From Salinibacter grassmerensis (GTDB lineage: Bacteria; Bacteroidota; Rhodothermia; Rhodothermales; Salinibacteraceae), in assembly GCF_947077765.1 (NCBI RefSeq), contig NZ_CAMTTF010000003.1, positions 558,001-622,000 on the forward strand: a DNA stretch of 64,000 bases. The letters run 5' to 3'. Below the pieces are notes generated by a model that was given only the letters and a program-made list of their open reading frames with translations, was not told the DNA's origin and ran no database searches. Position numbers and translations under genes: made by a program. Shown in pieces: positions 26,575 to 35,196 of this stretch (the stretch's first letter is position 1; each line of letters opens with the position of its first letter).

Positions 26575-27822
26575 TCACGTGAAGGCATTCAGCCCCGTCA
26601 CGTCCTCCCCCACGATGAGCGTGTGCACCTCGTGGGTGCCCTCGTAGGTGATCACGCTCTCCAGGTTGTTCATGTGGCGCATCACCGGATACATGCTCGT
26701 GACCCCGTTTCCCCCCAGCACCTGCCGGGCCGACCGGGCGACCTCCAGGGCGGTCTGGCAGTTGTTGCGCTTGGCGAGAGAGACCTGCTGCGGGCGCATG
26801 GCGCCGGTCTCCTTGAGGGTGCCCAGGCGCCAGTTCAGCAGCTGCGCCTTCGTGATCTCCTGAACCATGTCGACGAGACGCTCCTGCATGAGCTGGAAGC
26901 GGCCGATGGGGCCCCCAAATTGTTCACGGTTCCGGGCATGCTGCCGGGCCGCGTCGTAGCAGGCCATGGCTGCCCCAATGGTGCCCCAGCAGATGCCGTA
27001 CCGCGCCTGGGTCAGGCACGAGAGGGGACCTTTCAGCCCCGACACCTCCGGAAGACGCGCCGTATCCGGGACGCGCACGCCATCGAGCACCACTTCACTC
27101 GTCACCGCCGCTCGCAACGACCACGAATCGTCGATGGGCGGCGTCTCGACCCCGTCGCGGTCCGTCTCTACCAGAAAGCCCCGAACCGTATCGTCCTCGT
27201 CCTTCGCCCAGATCACGGCCACATCGGCCATAGTGGCATTCGTGGACCACCGCTTGTGCCCGTCGAGCACCCAGCCGTCCCCGTCGCGACGGGCCCGGGT
27301 CTTCATCTCGGCGGGATTCGAACCGACGTCGGGTTCTGTAAGCCCGAAGCAGCCAATGGCCTCGCCGTTGGCCAGGGCGGGCAGCCAGCGCTCCTTCTGC
27401 GCGTCACTGCCGTACTGCCAGATGGGATACATCACCAGGGCGCCCGTGACCGAACAAAATGACCGGAGCCCGGAGTCTCCCCGCTCGAGCTCCTGCATGA
27501 TGAGGCCGTAGGCGATGTTGCTGTGCCCCTCGCCGCCGTACTCGGGCGGGAGCGTAGAGCCCAGCAGGTCGTGCTCGGCAAATGCCGAAATCAGATGGCG
27601 GGGAAACTCGCCGCGCTGGGCATACTTCTCGATAATGGGAACCACGTCCTCCGTCACGAAGGCTCGCACTCCTTGGCGAATGTCCTTCGCCTCGTCGGAT
27701 AGAAGCGCTTCGAGGTCATAAAAGTCGGGCGGATCGAAGGCCGTTGGGTCCCACGTCTCGGGGACGGACGAGTCGGAGGAAGCCGGAGCCGTCTTGGGGT
27801 CGGGAGGAGCGGGCTGAGACAT
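26575..27822 (-). CDS. Acyl-CoA dehydrogenase, glutaryl-CoA dehydrogenase-like
   Basis: 415 residues from ATG 27822; the longer frame to 27882 adds a non-conserved leader. The three-part acyl-CoA dehydrogenase fold is visible: the helical N-domain ending LPPEYGGEGHSNIAYG, the FAD/substrate beta domain (GCFGLTEPDVGSNPAEMKT; GHKRWSTNATMADVAVIWA) and the C-terminal helical domain with REQFGGPIGRFQLMQERL. The catalytic Glu is in ITYEGTHEVHTLIVG near the end, the position used by glutaryl-CoA and isovaleryl-CoA type enzymes. The motif style (GLTEPDxGSNPxxMKTRA) is closest to glutaryl-CoA dehydrogenase, which makes crotonyl-CoA in lysine and tryptophan breakdown. Substrate is inferred, the family is certain. 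Confidence 0.9.
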   Translation of the reverse strand: MSQPAPPDPKTAPASSDSSVPETWDPTAFDPPDFYDLEALLSDEAKDIRQGVRAFVTEDVVPIIEKYAQRGEFPRHLISAFAEHDLLGSTLPPEYGGEGHSNIAYGLIMQELERGDSGLRSFCSVTGALVMYPIWQYGSDAQKERWLPALANGEAIGCFGLTEPDVGSNPAEMKTRARRDGDGWVLDGHKRWSTNATMADVAVIWAKDEDDTVRGFLVETDRDGVETPPIDDSWSLRAAVTSEVVLDGVRVPDTARLPEVSGLKGPLSCLTQARYGICWGTIGAAMACYDAARQHARNREQFGGPIGRFQLMQERLVDMVQEITKAQLLNWRLGTLKETGAMRPQQVSLAKRNNCQTALEVARSARQVLGGNGVTSMYPVMRHMNNLESVITYEGTHEVHTLIVGEDVTGLNAFT

Positions 27823-28029
27823 GACTGTCGCGTCGAAAGATGAGAGAAAGGCGAATACACGTGGGGAAAGGGCGGCACGCACCCGGCCGGACGCCGTTCC
27901 TATTGATCATCGCCTCACGGACGCGTACGTTCCGAGAGGCAGTCGATGGATTATCGGCGGCCTCTTTTCCTTCGGACTAGTACGTGCTACGACGCGCCCT
28001 TCTCCTTGATTCTACACGCTCGTTCTCCT

Positions 28030-28533
28030 ATGCGACGCCTCTCGTGTCTCCTGCTCTTTCTTGGGCTCACGCTCTCTCTGGCCCCCGCACAGGCCCAAGA
28101 CGACGGCCCGTCCCGCTTCGGACTTGGCATCCAGATGCTGGGAAGTACGGCCAGCGGCAACGTGGGGCCCGGCCTCCACTTTCGGGCGTCCACGCCCCTG
28201 AACTCCGACGTATCACTGGCGCTGGGATCCGGCCTGACCGGCTTTATCTTTCGGGGGCGCGACCAGGCGGCCTTTGCCCTCGATCCACAGGTGTCGGCCA
28301 TTGTGTCGTTTTCGACTGCTCGCGCCCAGAACATGTACGTGCATGCCGGTGCGGGCGCCTACGTCCCCTTCGGCGACACAAATACCGAGAGCGGCCCGAC
28401 CTTCAACCTGGGCATCGGCCAGGCATGGCGGCTCGATGAAAGCTCGCTGTTCGTCGAGTTTAACCCTGGATTTCTCATCGGCCAGGAGTCCACCACCCTG
28501 GTACTCCCAATTCGGGTCGGTGTCATCCTCTGA
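28030..28533 (+). CDS. Small outer-membrane beta-barrel protein
   Basis: 167 residues from ATG 28030, which places a standard signal peptide (MRRLSCLLLFLGLTLSLAPAQAQ) at the start. The mature part alternates polar and hydrophobic residues in short strands (FGLGIQMLGSTASGNVGPGLH, DVSLALGSGLTGFIF, MYVHAGAGAYVPFG, FVEFNPGFLIG), in line with an eight-stranded OmpA/OmpW-like barrel. It ends with a hydrophobic strand (LVLPIRVGVIL) as barrels do. It is divergent from the acyl-CoA dehydrogenase gene and convergent with the next gene. No specific function can be given. Confidence 0.75.
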   Translation: MRRLSCLLLFLGLTLSLAPAQAQDDGPSRFGLGIQMLGSTASGNVGPGLHFRASTPLNSDVSLALGSGLTGFIFRGRDQAAFALDPQVSAIVSFSTARAQNMYVHAGAGAYVPFGDTNTESGPTFNLGIGQAWRLDESSLFVEFNPGFLIGQESTTLVLPIRVGVIL

Positions 28534-28579
28534 CTTGCGCGCCTGGTCCCCGGCTCCGTCTGCCGCCCGAGCCCTGCTC

Positions 28580-28990
28580 TCACTCTCCCGATCGGGAGTT
28601 GGGGTCGCGGGACGCTTCGGGGCCGTCTTCCGGCGCCGGGCGGGCGTCGTTTGCCTCCCCCTGCCTCAGCGCCTGCTCTTCGATCCCGTCTGCGGCCTCG
28701 TTCAGAAGGTGATCAAGCGATCGCAGGTCGCCCGCCGGCCCTTCGGCCTCGGCCTCGTCTCTCAGCGCGCCGTACAGGTGGATCCACCGCTCAAATCGGT
28801 CGCCGAGCTTCATCACGCCGTAGAGCGTGGAGCTTCCGAAGACGAAGTCGAGAACAGCCGCGCCGAACGACAGCGGCATCAGGGCAACATCCTTGAACCC
28901 TTCAAGCCATAGCTTGGCCTGAAAGATCACTACGTCCCGAACGACGTCAGTGCGGGACGGCTTGTCCGACGGGGTGGAAGATTCGGACAT
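28580..28990 (-). CDS. Hypothetical protein with one amphipathic hydrophobic segment
   Basis: 136 residues from ATG 28990. A Ser/Thr-rich head, a helical segment (VRDVVIFQAKLWLEGFKDVA), a hydrophobic patch (LMPLSFGAAVLDFVFGSS) and a helix ending in an acidic disordered tail (EANDARPAPEDGPEASRD). The order suggests a membrane-surface-associated protein, perhaps partly embedded. It follows the HAS-barrel gene by 90 bp on the same strand, so it may be the last gene of a mazG-HAS-hypothetical operon. I do not recognise a family. Coding style fits the neighbours, so I believe it is real. Confidence 0.65.
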   Translation of the reverse strand: MSESSTPSDKPSRTDVVRDVVIFQAKLWLEGFKDVALMPLSFGAAVLDFVFGSSTLYGVMKLGDRFERWIHLYGALRDEAEAEGPAGDLRSLDHLLNEAADGIEEQALRQGEANDARPAPEDGPEASRDPNSRSGE

Positions 28991-29080
28991 GAGACGTGCG
29001 GAACGAATGCGATAGGTCTTCGGGATTGCGCGGCAACGGCCTTCCCCCAAAGAAGTTACGATTCCGCAATCCGAGGGAGA

Positions 29081-29683
29081 CTACAGCACCCTCCGGAGGA
29101 TGGACTGCAGGCGCTCATGGTCGTCGTCAAGGAGTCGGCTCAGGGCACGACCGGCCCGCACGAGCGGCTCGCGGCCCCCACGCTCCCCTCCGTGAGCCGC
29201 GTGGATGCCACGGAGGACGGCCACGAGAAGGTCGTCGACGGGCACATCCGGGTCCGGATGCTCGACCAGGGTGCGGAGGAAGTCGTAGGGCGCCGCGAAG
29301 GCTCGCACCTCCTGGTCGGTGCAGGGCGCAACGAAGTCGTGGATGTTCGGGGGCTGCGGCGGAAGGGTCTGCCGGATGTCCCCGTCGGGCCCCCGGCACG
29401 CCAGCATCTGCGCACGGACGGTGGTGCGGAGGAGTTCATCGACCATCGGCATCTCTTGTGCCCGCTCCTCAGACGAGAGGCCCAACGCGACGGCCTGCCG
29501 ATTCGTGTCGTAGCTCCCCGTCTCCACATGGCTCACCAGCCCGTAGAGCGTCGGCGCCCCGTCCGGCTCCACCCGCACCCAAGCGCCAAAGTCGGGCGCG
29601 TCGGCCTCTTCGTACACCTCGGCCACAAATTGTCGAGTGGTAGCCTCGATCACTTCCCCCACCGCGGCGGTTTCGTCGGCCAT
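29081..29683 (-). CDS. HAS-barrel domain protein of the stand-alone cyanobacterial type
   Basis: 200 residues from ATG 29683. The N-terminal half (VGEVIEATTRQFVAEVYE, FGAWVRVE, LYGLVSHVETGSYDTNR, ALGLS) follows the HAS-barrel pattern known from the N-termini of HerA helicases. The remainder (LPPQPPNIHDFVAPC, FLRTLVEHPDPDVPVDDLLVA) follows the free-standing family found mainly in cyanobacteria. The family's role is not established; a HAS barrel usually serves as a platform for oligomer contacts. It sits 95 bp behind mazG, on the same strand. No nuclease or ATPase motif is present. The assignment rests on my recall of the family layout and should be tested. Confidence 0.65.
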   Translation of the reverse strand: MADETAAVGEVIEATTRQFVAEVYEEADAPDFGAWVRVEPDGAPTLYGLVSHVETGSYDTNRQAVALGLSSEERAQEMPMVDELLRTTVRAQMLACRGPDGDIRQTLPPQPPNIHDFVAPCTDQEVRAFAAPYDFLRTLVEHPDPDVPVDDLLVAVLRGIHAAHGGERGGREPLVRAGRALSRLLDDDHERLQSILRRVL

Positions 29684-29778
29684 CGTTTGCGTACGTTCAT
29701 TTCGAAAACCAGAAGCGCTTGCGTCTCGGACAGATGTGTCTTCCAGGGCAGAGTTGCTGCGGCCCGCCCCCGCACGAT

Positions 29779-30624
29779 TCACCCCTCTCTCGCCTTCGCG
29801 TCCCGCCAGAGCCGACGCACCTCCGAAAGGTCCGCCTCGTCGATGGACGTTCCCTGCCCCGACAGGCGTGACTCCACGTCCTGAAAGCGGCCTGTGAACC
29901 GGTCGGTGGTTTCCCGCAGGGCGTTTTCCGGGGTCACGTCTACGTACCGCGCGTAGTTTACCAGGGCGAACAGCAGGTCGCCAAACTCTTCCTGCCGCCG
30001 TTCTGAAGACCGGTCCCCCTCCACGGTATCCCGGAACTCCCCCAGCTCCTCCTGGACCTTGTCCCAGGCCTCGGCTCGATCCGGAAACTCGAAGCCCACG
30101 CCCGCCGCCTTCTCCTGCGTGCGCTGGGCCCGCAGCAGGGCCGGCAGTTGGGCCGGCACCCCGTCGAGCACCGAGGCCTCCTCCGGCCCGCCGTCCTTCT
30201 CCTGCTGCTTGATCTCTTCCCAGGAGGCCGCCACCGCGTCCGCATCGCCCGTCGCCGCGTCCCCGAAGACGTGGGGGTGGCGCCGGACGAGCTTGTCCGT
30301 TTCCGCCTCAATCACGTCCGCAAGCGTGAACCGCCCTTCCTCCTCCGCAATGACGGCGTGGAAGAGCACGTGCAGAAGCACGTCGCCCAACTCCTCCGCC
30401 AGTTCGTCCCAGTCCCTATGGTCGATGGCCGCGACCACCTCGTAGGCCTCTTCAATGAGGAGGTGCTTCACCGACTCGTGGGTCTGCTCCCGATCCCACG
30501 GGCAATCACGCCGGAGCTGCTTGACGATGGCCGACAGGTCCGCGTACGCCTCCAGCCGCTCGGCGGGCTCGGCGAATTGGGACTCGTAGATCTTGTCGGC
30601 AGAGGACGCGTCGGGGTCGGGCAT
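29779..30624 (-). CDS. mazG: MazG nucleoside triphosphate pyrophosphohydrolase
   Basis: 281 residues from ATG 30624; the longer frame upstream has no protein-like features. The first MazG domain shows CPWDREQTHESVKHLLIEE with EEAYEVVAAID and the second metal site ELAEELGDVLLHVLFHAVIAE, giving the E-x-x-E and E-x-x-D sets that bind Mg2+. The second MazG copy is at DKVQEELGEFRDTVEGD with EEFGDLLFALVNYARY near residues 195-240. It hydrolyses (d)NTPs, including damaged ones, to monophosphates, and in E. coli lowers ppGpp through MazE/F control. It is the first gene of a likely three-gene minus-strand group. Confidence 0.95.
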   Translation of the reverse strand: MPDPDASSADKIYESQFAEPAERLEAYADLSAIVKQLRRDCPWDREQTHESVKHLLIEEAYEVVAAIDHRDWDELAEELGDVLLHVLFHAVIAEEEGRFTLADVIEAETDKLVRRHPHVFGDAATGDADAVAASWEEIKQQEKDGGPEEASVLDGVPAQLPALLRAQRTQEKAAGVGFEFPDRAEAWDKVQEELGEFRDTVEGDRSSERRQEEFGDLLFALVNYARYVDVTPENALRETTDRFTGRFQDVESRLSGQGTSIDEADLSEVRRLWRDAKAREG

Positions 30625-30826
30625 GGATTCGGAGAGCGACGGGGGACTGCTGTGGTGAATACTATCCCATACAGGTCTACAGCCAGAGGCGTCGCGTGTT
30701 TGTGTGTGACAGGCGTGTCGGGCCCCTCGCCCACGGGAACATCGCAGGGAATGTGGCGTCAAAACAGATGCGCAAAGATATATTCTGGGGCACTTAGATT
30801 ATCTAGCGCACCGCTCTTTCACGTAT

Positions 30827-31192
30827 GGGGATGACACGGCTTCGACGTGTAGTAAGCGTGCAGCAGACTGACCTGCCGAGCAGCCTGATTCGCTTCGTAA
30901 AACCTGTCAGGAACTGTAACTGCGGACGATTATTCGTACGCGATGGCGGCGTAACAGCCCCCATCTGTCTCACGTCGCTCCTGGCCCTTGGGGAGCGTGA
31001 GACATCGACAAAAAGGGTGTAGCCGCCGCGTTCTCCGACTGCGGATGCGCCGGTGAAATTTAATCAGTCTCAGCGCCGCCCTGGCCTCGTGGATGGGCAG
31101 ACGAGCGACGTGAACCGCTAATGCATCCACTATGCAGGTAGAGGTTTGCCTGTGCGGCTACACGGACCCGGGTTCGACTCCCGGCATCTCCA
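30827..31192 (+). ncRNA. ssrA: Transfer-messenger RNA (tmRNA)
   Basis: The 5' end GGGGATGACACGGCTTCGAC at 30827 is the conserved tmRNA start. The 3' end has a T-arm-like GGTTCGACTCCCGGCATCTCC. The first seven bases (GGGGAUG) pair with CAUCUCC at 31185-31191 to make the acceptor stem, followed by the discriminator A at 31192. The CCA is not fully encoded and must be added. The tag frame begins at a GCG resume codon at 30922 and reads ADDYSYAMAA, then TAA at 30952-30954. It rescues stalled ribosomes with SmpB. The gene stands alone and has its own terminator 17 bp after the end. Confidence 0.97.
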
Positions 31193-31208
31193 CAACGCTT
31201 TTCCCCTG

Positions 31209-31246
31209 AACCCCGTAGGCCCAACGGCTTACGGGGTTTTCTTTTT
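31209..31246 (+). terminator. Rho-independent terminator of ssrA
   Basis: The arms AACCCCGTA (31209-31217) and TACGGGGTT (31230-31238) pair perfectly around the 12-base loop GGCCCAACGGCT, followed by TTCTTTTT. It starts 17 bp beyond the mature 3' end of the tmRNA, as expected. Confidence 0.93.
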
Positions 31247-32140
31247 GGCCCGAGTGTATTGTTGGGTGCATTCGCCCAAAATCCCGGCTAGGTCCGAAGA
31301 CGGCCCTTCATGCAGGGTTTCATGCTGGCGACCGGACAAGGGATTACCCTGAACGATAAATGACTTGAACAATGGCGGCCTGAACGTACGGATCCGCACT
31401 GGTCCCCGGCCGCTGCATTTCCCTCTTCCCCTCGGCGCTTCAGATCCAGACTTCCAGATTCCAGAGGTCTCTCTCCATCGACGAGACTGATGAGAACGGA
31501 ACGACGTACTACCGTGTTCGTCACCACCGCCGCCGAGGACGATGGAGAAACCACTGAAAGCGACACGTCAAATGAAGTAGAGACGGCATCCTTCTCCAAT
31601 CCGCCGGACCGGCCGTAAGACTGACACTCACTCTTGATGTCTCGCCTTTTTGATTTGCTGACACCTTTAGAAACGGTAGTTTTTGAAGTAAGAAGCATCC
31701 ACCGCCTCCTCCATGGAGCGAGGTTCAGGGCAAATGAGGTGTTTCAGAAGTTGTCATGGTGGTGTGGCCTTATGGGTAGCTGTTATCCGCTCAGAACGGC
31801 TTTTCGATCGGGGAGTCCCGCTGAGACAAGCACGAACCAGGACAAGTACGCAGTACGCTATCCATTCCACTGACTTGCCAGATTGCCTCATGGCGGCGTG
31901 TGCACTGTGGAAAGAGGCAACTACGGCAGAAAAGGGCCCGCTGTCACCTTTCCTTTGAATTTTCGGTCGTGACGTAGCCTCGGGTCCGCGCCAATAAGGT
32001 CATGAGGACTGTATCTGTCCTCCATGTCCGCCATGTTCTGGATGATCATCTGCCGTACAACCAATTTTGCGTTCTCAGCGCTGAAGGCCGATTTCCCCTA
32101 TTCTGCATCAACTGATACCACTCTCGGTTGCCGACACGAT

Positions 32141-32600
32141 CTACGCTTCTGAGGCACGTGCTGGAAGGGGAGCCTGAGAACGATCGGTGCGCTGCCCAGT
32201 CGGCTGATTTCTCCCTTGACCGGTTGGAAAAGCTACACCCGCTTCATCGGCGAAGCTCCGCCCCTGAGTCTCGATGCCTCCACTCCAGGCCACAGTTCCA
32301 GCTCCCGCGCAGACGATGCCAATCAGCGGGGCTCCCTTCCAAACCATTGTGGTCTCCACCGGGGCGAGCCCGAGCCCCAGGGCGATTTCCTCGCCAACCA
32401 CCACGAAGAACCCGAACGCCTCGGAAAGCCCCACAGGCGCGAAGGAAAACGCTTCTTGAAGGGCAACATCAAGCACGAAAAGAAGCAGTCCGGCCGCACC
32501 CCAGGAGCGCCGGAACGACCGCTGCAGGCGGCGCTACCGGCCTGAGTCGGCAAGCACGTAGCCGACGAGTCGAAGCGCCAGGGGTAACACTCTGGGGGCT
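32141..32600 (-). pseudogene. Remnant of a polytopic membrane protein
   Basis: A minus-strand frame reads LPLALRLVGYVLADSGR, a TAG, and continues in the same frame with GAAGLLLFVLDVALQEAFSF and GFFVVVGEEIALGLGLAP, then PLIGIVCAGAGTVAW, before turning into Gly/Thr/Arg-rich noise. These are several membrane-helix-like stretches in a row, unlike the shadows in other frames. No full-length reading frame remains. The family cannot be named; an ion or metal transporter is possible. Edges are approximate. Confidence 0.4.
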
Positions 32601-33286
32601 CGTCTCCGCGCTCCTGAAAAAACAGGCCCGGTCCCGGGGCCCCGAAATCAACGGCTTTGCCGGGAAGACCAGCGATCGCGTCGGCAAGCAGGCCTGGGCC
32701 CCGGGAGACGAGACAGAACCGGATAGCGTGACCCGCTGGCAGACTCGCCGCCGGCGGAGGCGTCTTCTACAGGTGGTTCTTCCGCGGTAGAGGGCATGTG
32801 GTTGCTGGAAAAAGCGCTCTCAGGAACGCGTCGCTCCCCGGACAGACGCGCCATCCCTTCGGTGCCCGCAGGTGTTCACAAGCACATGGCGCGCGGACTC
32901 ATAGCGCAAAGAACGTCGCGCTTCAAGGCGTTATTGCACCGGCGTCGGTCATACCGGTAATGGCCGACGCAGGGCGTATGTAGGACAGAATCGCGGTGAT
33001 TGACTTGTGCGCTTCGCCGGTTCTTCGGAGCGAGTTTTCTTTCGTCGAAGGACCGATGGCGGATCGTGTCGTACGATGCTTACGTCGCGATTCCCGATGT
33101 CAGACCTTCCGACCTATTGAATTCTATCGGGGCGGCAGATGATTAAACGCACGGTGCGCCTCCTCCAGATCTTCTGTCTCAGCTAAAGGGCCCGCTCGTT
33201 TGATGCACCTTCCCGACCACGCGTCCATGCGGCCCGACCACGTCAGTCCGATTCCGATGCTAGATTCCAAGCGGGAGGCGGAGATG

Positions 33287-33553
33287 CTATGTCTGCTCCT
33301 CGACGCAGGACTGCACCCATGTCTCCAGGAAGGTTCCGATCAGGAAGGCCTCGATGAGAAAGGCACCGACGAGGATCGTGAGCAGGGCTCCGGTCTGAAC
33401 CCCGAATGAGAAGCTACGTCATCGACCTGTCCCTGGCGACCGAGCGAAACCATCGAGGCAGCACTCACCACGCCCGATTTCAGCGGCGAAAGCGGCGTTG
33501 CCGAGACAAGCGCCGAAGATCTCGCTGAGAATCTCCGCGGCGGAAAGGCCCAT
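33287..33553 (-). pseudogene. Membrane-protein remnant with an internal TGA
   Basis: From an ATG at 33553 the minus strand reads GLSAAEILSEIFGACLGNAA, goes on to a TGA near 33421, and then, in the same frame, gives FSFGVQTGALLTILVGAFLI followed by IGTFLETWVQSCVEEQT and a TAG at 33287-33289. The second part is a good membrane helix pair. It slightly recalls the last helices of ACR3-type arsenite permeases (FGVxSGAALATVVG..E), but the match is from memory and weak. No complete gene remains. Confidence 0.4.
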
Positions 33554-33577
33554 CGCCGTTGGGAGGTGGACAATCAC

Positions 33578-34420
33578 CTACGCGACCGAGCAGACCGTTG
33601 TCTTCTCCGCCATAGCAATGGTCCGACGCGGACTCATTGGGAGCGGCGGGGCCCAGTCTGTCTGGGAGACAAAAAGCGCAACCTTCGCCGCGATGCGCGC
33701 CTCCCCCACGTAGTCGGTCGTCTTCCCGAGCTTGGGCACCGACTCCTTTCTGAGCTCTTCGTCGTCCACCTTGACCGTGTCTTCCGTGTCGACCTTCCTC
33801 GTTTCGGAAACCTCCCTCATCGCGGCCTCGATTCCGCTCACCAAGCTACCCTGCCCCAGGGCAACCGTGAGGGTTCTGCACGCGAGGTCTTCCCTCGCAA
33901 TGACGCCAATGAGCATCGGTGGGCCGTTCCTGGCGTTGTCCGTCCCCGTATCATCCAGGTACAAGAAGAGTCCCCGGTTCTGGCCGTCGGTCCCTTTTCC
34001 CAGGAAGACAAATGGGCACCAGGCCCCAAGATCAAACGTCTCCGGGCGAAGGCGACGTGGGGGAGACACCTCTGAGGTGATCTTCTCGACTGGCGTTGAG
34101 GGCCGATCGGAGAGGTCTAGAACGTACCGGTCGGGTCGCCACGCCGCAATGGCGGCGATGCGATGGATGTCTTCGAATGCCCTGCCCGCCCCGACCGTCT
34201 CCGGGGCCTCGGCGTGACGATTGCTTGCGATCGTTGCGGCAATCTCGCCGGCCGCAAAGCACCACTCGGCCCAGTCGGCGTGGCCTTCGGCTCCTCTGTT
34301 TCTGATCCTCCGGTCGTAGGTACCTACGAGACGGGGATATCGGGCAGTAAGCCTAGCGTGAAGTTGCTTTGGAATCCTACGGCAAGGGGCATCAGGGCGT
34401 TCTGGGCTTGATCCAGACAC
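33578..34420 (-). CDS. Hypothetical protein, unknown family
   Basis: 280 residues as an uninterrupted frame, by far the longest in this decayed region. The N-terminal part is rich in His, Arg and Trp (ARYPRLVGTYDRRIRNRGAE). The middle has hydrophobic strands (WCPFVFLGKGTDG, GLFLYLDDTGTD, PPMLIGVIAREDLA) compatible with an alpha/beta domain. The C-terminal part is helical and charged (TRKVDTEDTVKVDDEELRKE). No motif is recognised and no signal peptide is present. The true start could be downstream of 34420. The acidic middle and C-terminal parts fit local proteins, so I think it is expressed, but I cannot name it. Confidence 0.45.
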   Translation of the reverse strand: MSGSSPERPDAPCRRIPKQLHARLTARYPRLVGTYDRRIRNRGAEGHADWAEWCFAAGEIAATIASNRHAEAPETVGAGRAFEDIHRIAAIAAWRPDRYVLDLSDRPSTPVEKITSEVSPPRRLRPETFDLGAWCPFVFLGKGTDGQNRGLFLYLDDTGTDNARNGPPMLIGVIAREDLACRTLTVALGQGSLVSGIEAAMREVSETRKVDTEDTVKVDDEELRKESVPKLGKTTDYVGEARIAAKVALFVSQTDWAPPLPMSPRRTIAMAEKTTVCSVA

Positions 34421-34497
34421 GGGACTCGGGATCTGCAGGATCTATCGTGACATGACTGGTTGCCGCGCGCAGTGCGGTGCTACAGCGCGGCGAGTTG

Positions 34498-34911
34498 CTA
34501 CGACGTGGCGGGTGCCGTGGTTGTCTCCTCTGTGCTAGCCTCCATCCGGTAGTACTGATGGTACATCGTGTAGGATGTGGCCACCAGCACAAACGCCACG
34601 ACCGGGAGGATGAGCGCCGACGTAGGATCGCCCGAGGCCGTGTGCGCGATCACCGCCGAGACGACGCTGATCGTGAAGCCGGCGTAGGTCCACTCTTTTA
34701 CCGAGCGGGAGAGCACTGAGCGAGGGAGGGGCGTCACGAGAGCCACGGCCCCTAGGAGCTTCGCAATGCCAAGCTCAATCCGAAAGTAGTCTGGGAAGCC
34801 AAGTTGAGCGAACTTGCTGGCCATGTTCTCGGACACGAAGTACATCGTGCCGGAGCCGGCCATCATGAGAGCGAAAAGGACAGTCGATCCCCAGTAGACG
34901 TATTTTTTCAT
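34498..34911 (-). CDS. DoxX-like family small membrane protein
   Basis: 137 residues with four predicted membrane helices (VYWGSTVLFALMMAGSGTMYF; ELGIAKLLGAVALVTPLP; YAGFTISVVSAVIAHTA; LILPVVAFVLVATSYTMYHQY). The motif G-F-P-D-Y-F-R-I-E-L-G-I-A-K-L-L-G is typical of DoxX-like (DUF6766/DoxX_2-type) proteins. Members are thought to take part in redox or oxidative-stress related membrane complexes, but roles are mostly unknown. It stands alone, with gaps of about 80 bp (left) and 285 bp (right). Confidence 0.8.
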   Translation of the reverse strand: MKKYVYWGSTVLFALMMAGSGTMYFVSENMASKFAQLGFPDYFRIELGIAKLLGAVALVTPLPRSVLSRSVKEWTYAGFTISVVSAVIAHTASGDPTSALILPVVAFVLVATSYTMYHQYYRMEASTEETTTAPATS

Positions 34912-35196
34912 CAGGAGGGCGGCGAGTGTAGAAATAAGAGATCGTTTGGCCCGTCAATGGGCGTTCTGTTTGCTGTGCTCTGGTCCATCCGTGTCGTTTG
35001 TAAAGCCTTGGGGTACGAAAATCAAAATCAGATAGGGAGGTCTGATCCACTCTTCTGAAGGAGGCGGGGTTTGTATCAGACACTGGGCTGTGTAATCATT
35101 TGCGTGACCCCCTGTACCCGCCGCTGCCGCAATCCACCAGTTGTCCCCGTCTTTTGGGTGTCCAGAATTTAGCTGTTTTAGATCTAGTTGGGATGG

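Larger units (their letters stand above)
31247..33577. other. Gene-poor, decayed region after the tmRNA
   Basis: About 2.3 kb between the ssrA terminator and the next plausible gene. Most frames are short, Arg/Ser/Pro-rich and lack the acidic, balanced composition of real genes here. Hydrophobic stretches are readable on the minus strand only, near 32141-32600 and 33287-33553, each broken by stops, and these are listed separately. A short acidic frame from 31490 to 31619 on the plus strand (start MRTERRTTVF) has no neighbours in frame and I do not call it. A tmRNA 3' end is a classic insertion point for integrative elements, so this looks like the graveyard of a former island; no integrase or direct att copy is visible here. 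Confidence 0.5.

Noticed and set aside
26623-27462. 279-residue plus-strand frame opposite the acyl-CoA dehydrogenase
   Set aside because: Antisense shadow; the minus strand has the full enzyme with catalytic Glu.
31140-31192. A separate tRNA gene at the GGTTCGACTCCC sequence
   Set aside because: It is the T-arm and acceptor end of the tmRNA; no anticodon arm precedes it and its partner strand is at 30827.
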